A stretch of 64,000 nt of DNA, from the NCBI RefSeq assembly GCF_003664005.1, contig NZ_RCCJ01000001.1, forward strand, positions 806,001 to 870,000, read 5' to 3'. The position numbers and the translations under genes are program-made. This document shows positions 58,082 to 64,000 of this stretch, piece by piece; the stretch's first letter is position 1; each line of letters opens with the position of its first letter. Under the pieces are notes generated by a model, which saw nothing but the letters and a program-made list of their open reading frames with translations, made no database searches and was not told where the DNA came from. This stretch comes from Hydrogenivirga caldilitoris. GTDB lineage: Bacteria; Aquificota; Aquificia; Aquificales; Aquificaceae.

Positions 58082-58821
58082 TGTTCCAAGAGGGAGACTG
58101 GATACTCGTAAGATACCTTGACAAGAAGTACCTTAAACGGCTTGAACTGAAACAATCTCTGAACGTGAAGAAGAATACCCTGAAATTCTCAGAGGTTATA
58201 GGCAAACCTGATGGAATAAAGATTGGCAAGTTTGAAGTTTTTAAACCAACCCTTGAAGAGATAATAGTCTTAGGGTTTGAGAGGAAAACCCAGATTATAT
58301 ACCCAAAGGACGCCTTTTACATAGCCTTTAAACTTGGGCTATCTAAAGAGAAAAGGGTGCTTGAGTTTGGGACAGGCAGTGGGGCTCTGTGTGCTGTCCT
58401 CTCACAGCTTGCAGGAGAGGTTTATACCTATGAAGCAGTTGAAAGGTTCTATAACACTGCCAGAAAGAATTTAGAAAGGTTCAACCTCGGTAAAAATGTA
58501 AAGTTTCATAACCTTGATTTTTCGGAAGTTGAGGTTGAAAAGGGCTTCTTTGACGCAGCCTTTGTAGACGTTAGAGAACCCACACCCTACCTAAGAAAGC
58601 TTCATACCTCTTTAAAAGAAGGTGCACCCGTTGGGTTTCTGCTTCCAACTTCAAATCAGGTCGTTGAGCTTCTTAAGAATACGGAGGGACTGTTCGGAAA
58701 TGTAGAGGTCCTTGAAATATTGACGAGGTACTATAAAACGGTTCCAGAAAGGTTCAGACCTGAAGATACTATGGTAGGACATACCGCGTATCTGCTCTTT
58801 TGTAGAAAAGTTATATCTTAG
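58081..58821 (+). CDS. trmI: tRNA (adenine(58)-N1)-methyltransferase
   Basis: A 246-residue SAM methyltransferase, TrmI class. N-terminal beta domain (EGDWILVRYLDKKYLKRL), the linker IIYPKDAFYIAFKLGLSKEKRVLEFGTGSGALC (about 77-109, SAM motif EFGTGSGAL), and FVDVREPTPYLRKL (about 161). m1A58 stabilises tRNA at high temperature. Coupled to the unknown gene by TGATG; overlaps the convergent DUF501 gene by 11 bases. Confidence 0.88.
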   Translation: MFQEGDWILVRYLDKKYLKRLELKQSLNVKKNTLKFSEVIGKPDGIKIGKFEVFKPTLEEIIVLGFERKTQIIYPKDAFYIAFKLGLSKEKRVLEFGTGSGALCAVLSQLAGEVYTYEAVERFYNTARKNLERFNLGKNVKFHNLDFSEVEVEKGFFDAAFVDVREPTPYLRKLHTSLKEGAPVGFLLPTSNQVVELLKNTEGLFGNVEVLEILTRYYKTVPERFRPEDTMVGHTAYLLFCRKVIS

Positions 58822-59251
58822 AAAGAACAAACTCACCTATGGGATTCATAAACTCTTTCTCTCCCAGATGATAGGCTGTCCATAGATGAAGGCATCTGAC
58901 CTTGAAAGGTTTACTCCTGTAATTCCTTATTCCTCCTATACCCACGTTAGGGTCAAGGAGAACCTTCTTACAAGCTATATCCCACTTACCTTCTCCCTCG
59001 TAAACCTGCGGGAAACTTGTTTTAAGTAACTCCTTTCTCCTCTTAACCTCCCTTTCGTGGAGTCCTATAAAGAAATTGAAAAGCTCCTCATCCTGGCTAA
59101 TCTCTTCGGAAAGCTTCTTTATATACCCCTCCGATTCCAGCCTTGATATGGCTCCTCTAAAACTCTTATCCAGTATCCAGAACCTGGTAGGCTCTGGTCT
59201 GTATATGTCTCTTTCAAAAACCACGATGGGATTCTCCACAACCTTGAGCAT
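58811..59251 (-). CDS. DUF501 family protein
   Basis: A 146-residue soluble protein. TRFWILDKSFRGAISRLESEGYIKKL (22-47) and the C-terminal GGIRNYRSKPFKVRCLHLWTAYHLGEKEFMNPIGEFVL match the DUF501 pattern (Phe-Trp-x, SRLE-x-x-Gly, CLH, NP-x-G). In other bacteria DUF501 genes lie near ftsB/eno; molecular role unknown. Its start is 11 bases from the divergent mnmH start. Confidence 0.82.
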   Translation of the reverse strand: MLKVVENPIVVFERDIYRPEPTRFWILDKSFRGAISRLESEGYIKKLSEEISQDEELFNFFIGLHEREVKRRKELLKTSFPQVYEGEGKWDIACKKVLLDPNVGIGGIRNYRSKPFKVRCLHLWTAYHLGEKEFMNPIGEFVLSKI

Positions 59252-59256
59252 ATTAT
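59251..59256 (+). promoter_or_regulatory. -10 box of mnmH within an 11-base divergent gap
   Basis: TATTAT begins on the first base of the opposite start codon and ends 6 bases before the mnmH ATG at 59263. On the minus strand, TATTTA lies 6 bases from the ATG at 59251. Confidence 0.5.
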
Positions 59257-59262
59257 TTAAAT

Positions 59263-60324
59263 ATGGCCTATAAGGATATAGAAGTTCATGAACTTTTTCA
59301 GCTTGAGGATATGGTTATCGTTGACATAAGGAGTCCACAGGAGTTTGAGGAATTTCACATACCTGGGGCGATAAACGTGCCTCTTTTTGAGAACGACGAG
59401 AAAAAACTTATAGGCTTCATATACAGAGAAGAAGGGCTTGAGAGGGCTAAGGAATTAGGACAAGAGCTCGCACGGAAGAAGTTGGAAGAGTTCTATGCAC
59501 GTTTCAGAGGGCTGAAGGATAAGCATAAGAACGTTGTTGTTTACTGCTGGCGGGGTGGTATGAGAAGTCAGGGAATGTGTAAAGCCATGTCCGAGATGGG
59601 AATTGATCTCCTTCGTCTCAAAGGCGGATACAGGGCATACAGGCAGTTTATTCTGAAAGATATGGAGAGGTTGCTTGAAAATGTGAATTTTCTGGTTATT
59701 ACGGGAAAGACGGGGGTGGGAAAAACCAAAGTCATAAGAGCGTTGAAACAAGAAGGTTTGCCAGCAATAGACCTGGAAGACCTGGCTAAAGACAGAGGGT
59801 CCGTGTTCGGGAGCGTGGGAATTGAGGAAAGGGTATCCCAAAAACAGTTTGATTCTCTGCTTTATGAAGAGTTAAGGCGTATAAATGGAAACAATGTATT
59901 CATAGAAGATGAGAGCAGAAGAATCGGCAACGTATACATACCTGAAGCTTTCTGGAGCAAGAAGGATAAAGGTTTGTACATAGAGCTCACCGCAAGCATA
60001 GATACGCGTATAAGGAACATAATCTCAGACTACACTCAGAAAGAGAACTGGGAGGAGGAAGCCTTTACAGCAGTTCAGAAGATAAGGAAGTATTTAGGAC
60101 CTCAGAAGTTTGAGTTGGTAAAGGAGCTCTTTGAGCAAAAAAACTATGAAGAAGTCGTGAGATTCCTGATAGAGGAATACTATGACAAGAGATACAGGCA
60201 GTTTGGAGAACCCCTCTTAGAGGTCAGTTGTGATAACCTTAAAGATTGTGTGGAGCAGTTGAAGGAATTCTACTCGCAGGTTGAGTCCGGCATATTAAAA
60301 AGAGATGAGGTTGCAAAGCCTTAA
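59263..60324 (+). CDS. mnmH: tRNA 2-selenouridine synthase
   Basis: A 353-residue enzyme that replaces sulfur by selenium in wobble 2-thiouridine. N-terminal rhodanese domain: VDIRSPQEFEEFHIPGAINVPL (about 21-42) and catalytic Cys in VVVYCWRGGMRSQGM (about 91-105). C-terminal P-loop domain VITGKTGVGKTKVIRAL (about 145-161) and DLEDLAKDRGSVFG (about 169). Implies a selenophosphate supply (SelD) elsewhere. Confidence 0.92.
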   Translation: MAYKDIEVHELFQLEDMVIVDIRSPQEFEEFHIPGAINVPLFENDEKKLIGFIYREEGLERAKELGQELARKKLEEFYARFRGLKDKHKNVVVYCWRGGMRSQGMCKAMSEMGIDLLRLKGGYRAYRQFILKDMERLLENVNFLVITGKTGVGKTKVIRALKQEGLPAIDLEDLAKDRGSVFGSVGIEERVSQKQFDSLLYEELRRINGNNVFIEDESRRIGNVYIPEAFWSKKDKGLYIELTASIDTRIRNIISDYTQKENWEEEAFTAVQKIRKYLGPQKFELVKELFEQKNYEEVVRFLIEEYYDKRYRQFGEPLLEVSCDNLKDCVEQLKEFYSQVESGILKRDEVAKP

Positions 60325-60364
60325 TGGCTATCATGTTTAACGTTATCGTATACTTCATTTACCT

Positions 60365-60721
60365 ATGAGGGTGAAGTTCAGAATATCTTTGTACCTTGAG
60401 GGTAAAAAACTGAAGAAGACCGACCTAAAGAATAGGAAAGACCCTTTAAGTATAGGCATGAGGTACATAACAGAGTTCAAGTACCTTGAAGCTACCAAAT
60501 GGTTACTTCTTGCACCGGACTCCTATGAAAAATACGCGCTGCTTGGACTTATAAATCTTGCTCTTGGTCAAGTAGAACAGGCGAGGGAGTTTTTTTCAGC
60601 CCTTGAGGACGCTGAGAGGGAAACCCCCCTAAAGGTTGTGATTGAAATACCGGAAAAAGATAAAAGGATAGAGGTGCAGAACATTTCGGATATAGCAGGA
60701 GTTTTAGGGTTTACTCCTTGA
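60365..60721 (+). CDS. Unknown TPR-like protein
   Basis: A 118-residue protein: basic N-terminus ([23 protein letters not shown]), helix pair [47 protein letters not shown] resembling one TPR, and a beta tail. Not recognised. TATACT lies 10 bases upstream of the ATG. It ends 56 bases before rplS and may share its transcript. Confidence 0.6.
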   Translation: MRVKFRISLYLEGKKLKKTDLKNRKDPLSIGMRYITEFKYLEATKWLLLAPDSYEKYALLGLINLALGQVEQAREFFSALEDAERETPLKVVIEIPEKDKRIEVQNISDIAGVLGFTP

Positions 60722-60777
60722 AAAAAAGTCCCTTTTGTAGGATAATTCTTTATTCCATACTCTCAGGAGGAGAAGAT

Positions 60778-61263
60778 ATGAACAGCATTCTGGAAAAGGT
60801 TCAGAAAAGGTACATACAGGAGAAGGAATACCCAGATTTCAAGGTAGGAGATACTATAAAGGTTTATTACAGGATAAAGGAAGGAGACAGAGAGAGAATA
60901 CAACCTTTTGAAGGAGTCGTTATAAGAATAAGGGGTGGTGGAGCTGACAAGACCTTCACGGTGAGGAAGGAATCTTACGGTGTAGGTATTGAGAGGATAT
61001 TTCCTTTTTATAGCCCCAATATAGAGAAAATAGAGATAGTTAAAATAGGTAGGGTCAGAAGGGCTAAACTCTACTTCCTGAGGGAGCTCAAAGGAAAGGT
61101 AGCCCAGAGGAAGATTAAGGAGATAAAGAGGTGGGAATACGAGGCTATGCAGAGGAAGAAGGAGGAAGCTCGGAGGCAGAGGGAGGAAGAGGCTAAGGCT
61201 GAAGAAGTTCAAGAGCAAACAACGGAGGAAATCAAAGCTGAAGAAGCTCCGCAGGAAGAATGA
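60778..61263 (+). CDS. rplS: 50S ribosomal protein L19
   Basis: A 161-residue ribosomal protein. Family core: [35 protein letters not shown] (21-55), [48 protein letters not shown] (about 63-110). About 45 extra C-terminal residues form a charged, then acidic tail ([18 protein letters not shown]). Start by AGGAGGAG 5 bases before ATG. Coupled to rnhB by ATGA. Confidence 0.97.
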   Translation: MNSILEKVQKRYIQEKEYPDFKVGDTIKVYYRIKEGDRERIQPFEGVVIRIRGGGADKTFTVRKESYGVGIERIFPFYSPNIEKIEIVKIGRVRRAKLYFLRELKGKVAQRKIKEIKRWEYEAMQRKKEEARRQREEEAKAEEVQEQTTEEIKAEEAPQEE

Positions 61264-61832
61264 TTGAGTATGAAGAAAAGTTCTGGAGGGAAGGTCTTAC
61301 CGTAGCTGGTGTGGATGAAGCCGGGAGGGGTCCCCTCGCGGGTCCAGTGGTTGCCGCTGCGGTCATACTTCCACCCTTTACAGAACCTTTCTTGAAGGGA
61401 GATTCCAAAAAGCTAACTAAGAAGGAGAGGGAGGAACTCTACGAATTTATAAGAGAGACCGCCGTGGCGGTGGGGACCGCGGTGGTAGACAGTTCCGTCA
61501 TAGACAGGATAAACATATATCAGGCTACCAAGCTCGCCATGAAGAGGGCTCTTAGAGACTTGAAACATACCTTTGACGTGGTTATAAGCGACTATGTGAA
61601 GCTGGAAGAATTTAACTGTCTGCCTCTCGTGAAGGGAGATGAAAGGAGTCTGAGCTGCGCCTGTGCAAGTGTAATAGCAAAGGTTCTGAGGGATAGAATA
61701 ATGGAGAGATTCCATGAGGTTTACCCCGAATACGAGTTTGTAAAACATAAGGGGTATCCGACCAGGAAACACAGGGAGCTTATAAGGAAGTTCGGCATAA
61801 CGGAGATACACAGGAAGAGCTTCAGGCTATGA
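61260..61832 (+). CDS. rnhB: Ribonuclease HII
   Basis: A 190-residue enzyme removing ribonucleotides from [26 protein letters not shown] (15-37, active-site Asp-Glu), [11 protein letters not shown] (about 48), [38 protein letters not shown] (about 108-145). Follows rplS, a common arrangement. Confidence 0.96.
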   Translation: MIEYEEKFWREGLTVAGVDEAGRGPLAGPVVAAAVILPPFTEPFLKGDSKKLTKKEREELYEFIRETAVAVGTAVVDSSVIDRINIYQATKLAMKRALRDLKHTFDVVISDYVKLEEFNCLPLVKGDERSLSCACASVIAKVLRDRIMERFHEVYPEYEFVKHKGYPTRKHRELIRKFGITEIHRKSFRL

Positions 61833-62038
61833 AGAGGGAGGAGTTTTACGCATTAGTCGTTAAAGGGCTGGGAATACTCTTTATGTTCGTCCTTGGATAC
61901 TTAGCGGAGATAGGAAGGCACTATCCAAAGTGGACGGAGGGAGAAAGGATAGTATTTTTACTTGGTGTATCTCTTGAAACTGTGGTTGCTATAACAATGG
62001 CTGCGTTTATATTCAAACTCTGGAGGATGACCAGATGA
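61829..62038 (+). CDS. Small two-helix membrane protein, unknown
   Basis: A 69-residue protein with two membrane helices (about 10-27 and 41-63) joined by a charged loop [17 protein letters not shown] overlap with rnhB before it and with the tiny gene after it. Not recognised; the strict coupling suggests it is real. Confidence 0.65.
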   Translation: MKREEFYALVVKGLGILFMFVLGYLAEIGRHYPKWTEGERIVFLLGVSLETVVAITMAAFIFKLWRMTR

Positions 62039-62148
62039 GCTGGGAGTGGTACTTTTTCATGATACCTATATTTATATTTATAGTTTCTTTGCTCTTTCTA
62101 ACTTACGAGGTTCTGAAAACTCCCGACAAGGAAGAGAAAACCACCTGA
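62035..62148 (+). CDS. Tiny single-span membrane protein, 37 residues
   Basis: ATG at 62035 overlaps the previous stop (ATGA), and its TGA overlaps the rsmH ATG (TGATG at 62146-62150). The product [27 protein letters not shown] plus a charged tail DKEEKTT is a clean single-span peptide with small periplasmic and basic/acidic cytosolic ends. Not recognised. Coupling on both sides argues that it is translated. A GGAGGATGA stretch precedes the ATG. Confidence 0.55.
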   Translation: MSWEWYFFMIPIFIFIVSLLFLTYEVLKTPDKEEKTT

Positions 62149-63017
62149 TGCACGTTCCAGTTTTGCTTGAAGAGTCAACAGACCTTTTACTTGGAAACGG
62201 AGGTAAGCTCTACGTTGACTGCACCCTCGGTCTCGGAGGGCACACGAAGAGAATATTGGAGAAGAATCCTGAAGCTTTCGTTATAGGTATAGACAGGGAT
62301 GAGGAAGCCATAGAGCTCGCCAAGGAGACCCTGAGGGAATTTGAAGGGAGGTTTGCTATATACAAAGCGGACTTTGCCGACCTTGATGCCGTCCTTGAAG
62401 CCGAGGGTATAGATAAGGTTGATGGTTTCCTATTTGACCTCGGTGTCTCCATGTTCCAGCTGAAGAGTGAAAGGGGCTTTTCCTTTCAGATAGAGGCTCC
62501 CCTTGACATGAGGATGGACAGAGAGCAGAGGCTTACCGCCTACAGGGTGGTGAACGAGTATTCTGAGAAGGAGCTTGCGAGGATAATCTGGGAATACGGG
62601 GAGGAGAAGCTGAGCAGGAAGATAGCCAGAGCGATGGTTGAGTACAGGAAGAAGAAACCAATAGAAACCACGAAGGAGCTTGCCGACATAATCCTTTCCG
62701 TTTACCCAGAAAGACTCAAACACGGGAGGATACACCCGGCAACTAAGACCTTTCAGGCTATAAGGATAGAGGTAAACAGGGAGCTTGAAAACCTTAAGGA
62801 AGCTCTGGAAAAGACTGTGGATAGGCTGAACAAGGGAGGAAGACTCGTGGTTATAAGCTTCCACTCCTTAGAGGACAGGATAGTTAAGAACTTCTTCAGA
62901 GAGCACTCTCAGGAGTTTAGGATTCTGACGAAGAAACCAATAACACCCTCCGAGGAGGAGGTAAAGATGAATCCGGCTGCCAGAAGTGCTAAATTAAGAG
63001 CAGGGGAGAGGATATGA
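62148..63017 (+). CDS. rsmH: 16S rRNA (cytosine(1402)-N4)-methyltransferase
   Basis: A 289-residue MraW/RsmH enzyme. [11 protein letters not shown] (1-11), SAM motif [15 protein letters not shown] (about 24-38), [45 protein letters not shown] (about 93-125), [18 protein letters not shown] and [14 protein letters not shown]. Typical head of the cell division/wall cluster. Start overlaps the tiny gene; a frame open upstream to 62046 is not used. Confidence 0.96.
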   Translation: MHVPVLLEESTDLLLGNGGKLYVDCTLGLGGHTKRILEKNPEAFVIGIDRDEEAIELAKETLREFEGRFAIYKADFADLDAVLEAEGIDKVDGFLFDLGVSMFQLKSERGFSFQIEAPLDMRMDREQRLTAYRVVNEYSEKELARIIWEYGEEKLSRKIARAMVEYRKKKPIETTKELADIILSVYPERLKHGRIHPATKTFQAIRIEVNRELENLKEALEKTVDRLNKGGRLVVISFHSLEDRIVKNFFREHSQEFRILTKKPITPSEEEVKMNPAARSAKLRAGERI

Positions 63018-63307
63018 ACCCGTTTCTGATTGTCGGCTTAGGGCTCCTGATATTCCTTGCCAACATGCTTTACTCGGCATACTCCATAAAAGTACTCAGG
63101 GAACACTCCCAAAAGCTCAGCACCTACAAAAGTTTGAAGGAAGAGAATCTTAAACTAAGGGCTGAGATAGAGAATATCTTAAATATAAGAGAGCTTGAAA
63201 GATACGCCCTCAAGCAGGGCTTTAAACCCTTCAACTGGGAGGATTTTGCCTTAATTCTCTTTAAAGAACCTTCAGAGAAAGGTCGCACCAAGAAGCGCCG
63301 TAGATGA
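63014..63307 (+). CDS. ftsL: FtsL-like cell division protein
   Basis: A 97-residue bitopic protein: N-terminal membrane helix (about 3-25) followed by a coiled coil [44 protein letters not shown] (about 29-72), then a basic tail ending KKRRR. Position right after rsmH (ATGA overlap) is the standard place of ftsL. Septal peptidoglycan complex. Its end overlaps the convergent nadC by 47 bases. Confidence 0.82.
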   Translation: MNPFLIVGLGLLIFLANMLYSAYSIKVLREHSQKLSTYKSLKEENLKLRAEIENILNIRELERYALKQGFKPFNWEDFALILFKEPSEKGRTKKRRR

Positions 63308-64000
63308 TGGAGCCGGAGGAGATATAGTTTACCCCCTCTACAGCATATTCTTTTACGTTTTCCAGGGTTATGTTGCCCGAAACTTCCACCTCCGCCCTCT
63401 CCTTCACGAGCTTCACCGCCTCCTTCACCTCTTCGGGAGAGAAGTTGTCTAACATAACTATATCAACGCCCAGAGTGAGAACCTTATCAAGCTCCTCCAA
63501 ACTTTCCACCTCCACCTCTATTTTGTATGCAGGGCTGACCTTTTCTTTTATCCTCCTTATCACCTCCTCCACTTCTCCCGCTACCCTCTTGTGGTTATCC
63601 TTTATAAGAACCATATCGTAGAGGGCGAACCTGTGGTTCTTTCCGCCTCCGACCCTAACTGCATACTTTTCAAAGAACCTGTAACCCGGCGTGGTCTTTC
63701 GGGTATCTAAAATCTTTACCCCCGTTCCCTCCAGTGCCTTTACGAACTCCCTTGTGCGCGTGGCTATACCGGAGAGACTTTGAAGGATGTTCAGAGCAAG
63801 CCTTTCTCCCATGAGTATCTGATCCGCTCTCCCTTCAAGTTCTATCAGAGTATCTCCTCTCTTGAACTCCGAACCTTCGCTCACGCAAGGTCTTACATAA
63901 ACACCTCCCAGCATTAGAAATAGCTCCTGAACAAAGGGAAGACCGGCAAGGATACCATCAGACTTCGCCTTTATCACGGCTCTGACGGTTTCCTCGGAAC
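63261..64000 (-). CDS. nadC: Nicotinate-nucleotide pyrophosphorylase (carboxylating), 5' truncated by window
   Basis: Quinolinate phosphoribosyltransferase of NAD synthesis. The frame remains open to the right edge (…SEETVRAVIKAKSDGILAG), so about 30-40 N-terminal residues lie outside; the GTG at 63977 is internal. Seen: GERLALNILQSLSGIATRTREFVKAL, ILDTRKTTPGYR, VRVGGGKNHRFALYDMVLIKDNH, VDIVMLDNF and [14 protein letters not shown] near the C-terminus. Confidence 0.95.
   Translation of the reverse strand, partial: SEETVRAVIKAKSDGILAGLPFVQELFLMLGGVYVRPCVSEGSEFKRGDTLIELEGRADQILMGERLALNILQSLSGIATRTREFVKALEGTGVKILDTRKTTPGYRFFEKYAVRVGGGKNHRFALYDMVLIKDNHKRVAGEVEEVIRRIKEKVSPAYKIEVEVESLEELDKVLTLGVDIVMLDNFSPEEVKEAVKLVKERAEVEVSGNITLENVKEYAVEGVNYISSGSIIYGASWCDLSLKVL

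Noticed and set aside
1-64000. CRISPR arrays, insertion sequences, prophage, integrases, rRNA
   Set aside because: No regularly spaced repeats, transposase or integrase genes, or rRNA sequences were seen on reading the window.
1-64000. Intrinsic (hairpin plus T-run) terminators
   Set aside because: No convincing GC hairpin followed by a T tract was found; most gene ends overlap the next gene, leaving little room.

Overview
The window looks like chromosomal DNA of a thermophilic, Gram-negative member of the Aquificales (Aquificaceae-like). This is inferred from protein character: Lys/Glu-rich proteins, heavy use of AGA/AGG arginine and ATA isoleucine codons, a Kdo transferase without the usual N-terminal membrane anchor (as in Aquifex), and a mosaic of LPS, outer-membrane and bacterial housekeeping genes. 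The genus cannot be fixed from sequence reading alone. There is no rRNA, CRISPR array, insertion sequence, phage or integration site, and no gene-free stretch above about 90 bases.

Layout. 1-5.9 kb: a P-type cation ATPase diverging from an FtsX/LolCE-type permease, a membrane protein diverging from argG. 5.9-17 kb: proton-translocating transhydrogenase (pntB-pntA2-pntA1), a small lipoprotein plus heptosyltransferase, lpxB, a catalytically suspect arsenate-reductase/phosphatase relative, waaA, two unknown proteins, and the rlmD-nusA-rimP operon. 17-27.9 kb: a rhomboid-unrelated M50 protease, hemN, an orphan OppF-like ATPase, a CNNM/CorC protein, dnaE, then an envelope cluster (two LPP20-like lipoproteins, an MltC-like lytic transglycosylase, an outer-membrane barrel). 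27.9-35 kb: hisH-ccdA, a PP2C phosphatase/Ser-Thr kinase pair, dapA, hpt, a FIST-GGDEF sensor, an MDR oxidoreductase. 35-43 kb: a degenerate IscU-like protein, rimI, nfeD, a FliK-like/FlhB-C pair, ROK kinase, corA, DUF2267, mltG-ruvX-DUF2892. 43-52 kb: tRNA-Ser(GGA), a PolB-type 3'-5' exonuclease, TrkH/TrkA, DUF3108/TPR, a PilB ATPase gene broken by one in-frame amber codon, panB, DMT half-transporter, xth, tRNA-Ser(TGA), lpxI. 52-59 kb: one long operon rng-bamD-rsfS-lapAB fusion-mglA-like GTPase-unknown partner-trmI. 59-64 kb: DUF501, mnmH (selU), rplS-rnhB-two tiny membrane proteins-rsmH-ftsL, and partial nadC.

Two architectural themes run through the window. First, many first-in-operon genes have a TATAAT/TAAAAT hexamer ending only 6-8 bases before the start codon and no ribosome binding site, the arrangement expected of leaderless mRNAs; several divergent pairs share intergenic spaces of 11-35 bases with a -10 box for each direction. 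Genes inside operons instead carry good Shine-Dalgarno sequences and ATGA/TGATG couplings. Second, nearly all convergent pairs overlap at their stop codons, sometimes by 47-54 bases.

Functionally the strongest thread is envelope biogenesis: lipid A and core synthesis (lpxB, lpxI, waaA, waaF-type), its likely controller (LapAB fusion), outer-membrane assembly (bamD), peptidoglycan cleavage (mltC-like, mltG) and lipoproteins. The most interesting candidates for new biology are the MglA-like GTPase with its unknown 474-residue partner inside the envelope operon, the leaderless divergent promoter architecture, a lipoprotein apparently started at AUA, the interrupted pilB, and the cysteine-less phosphatase homologue.
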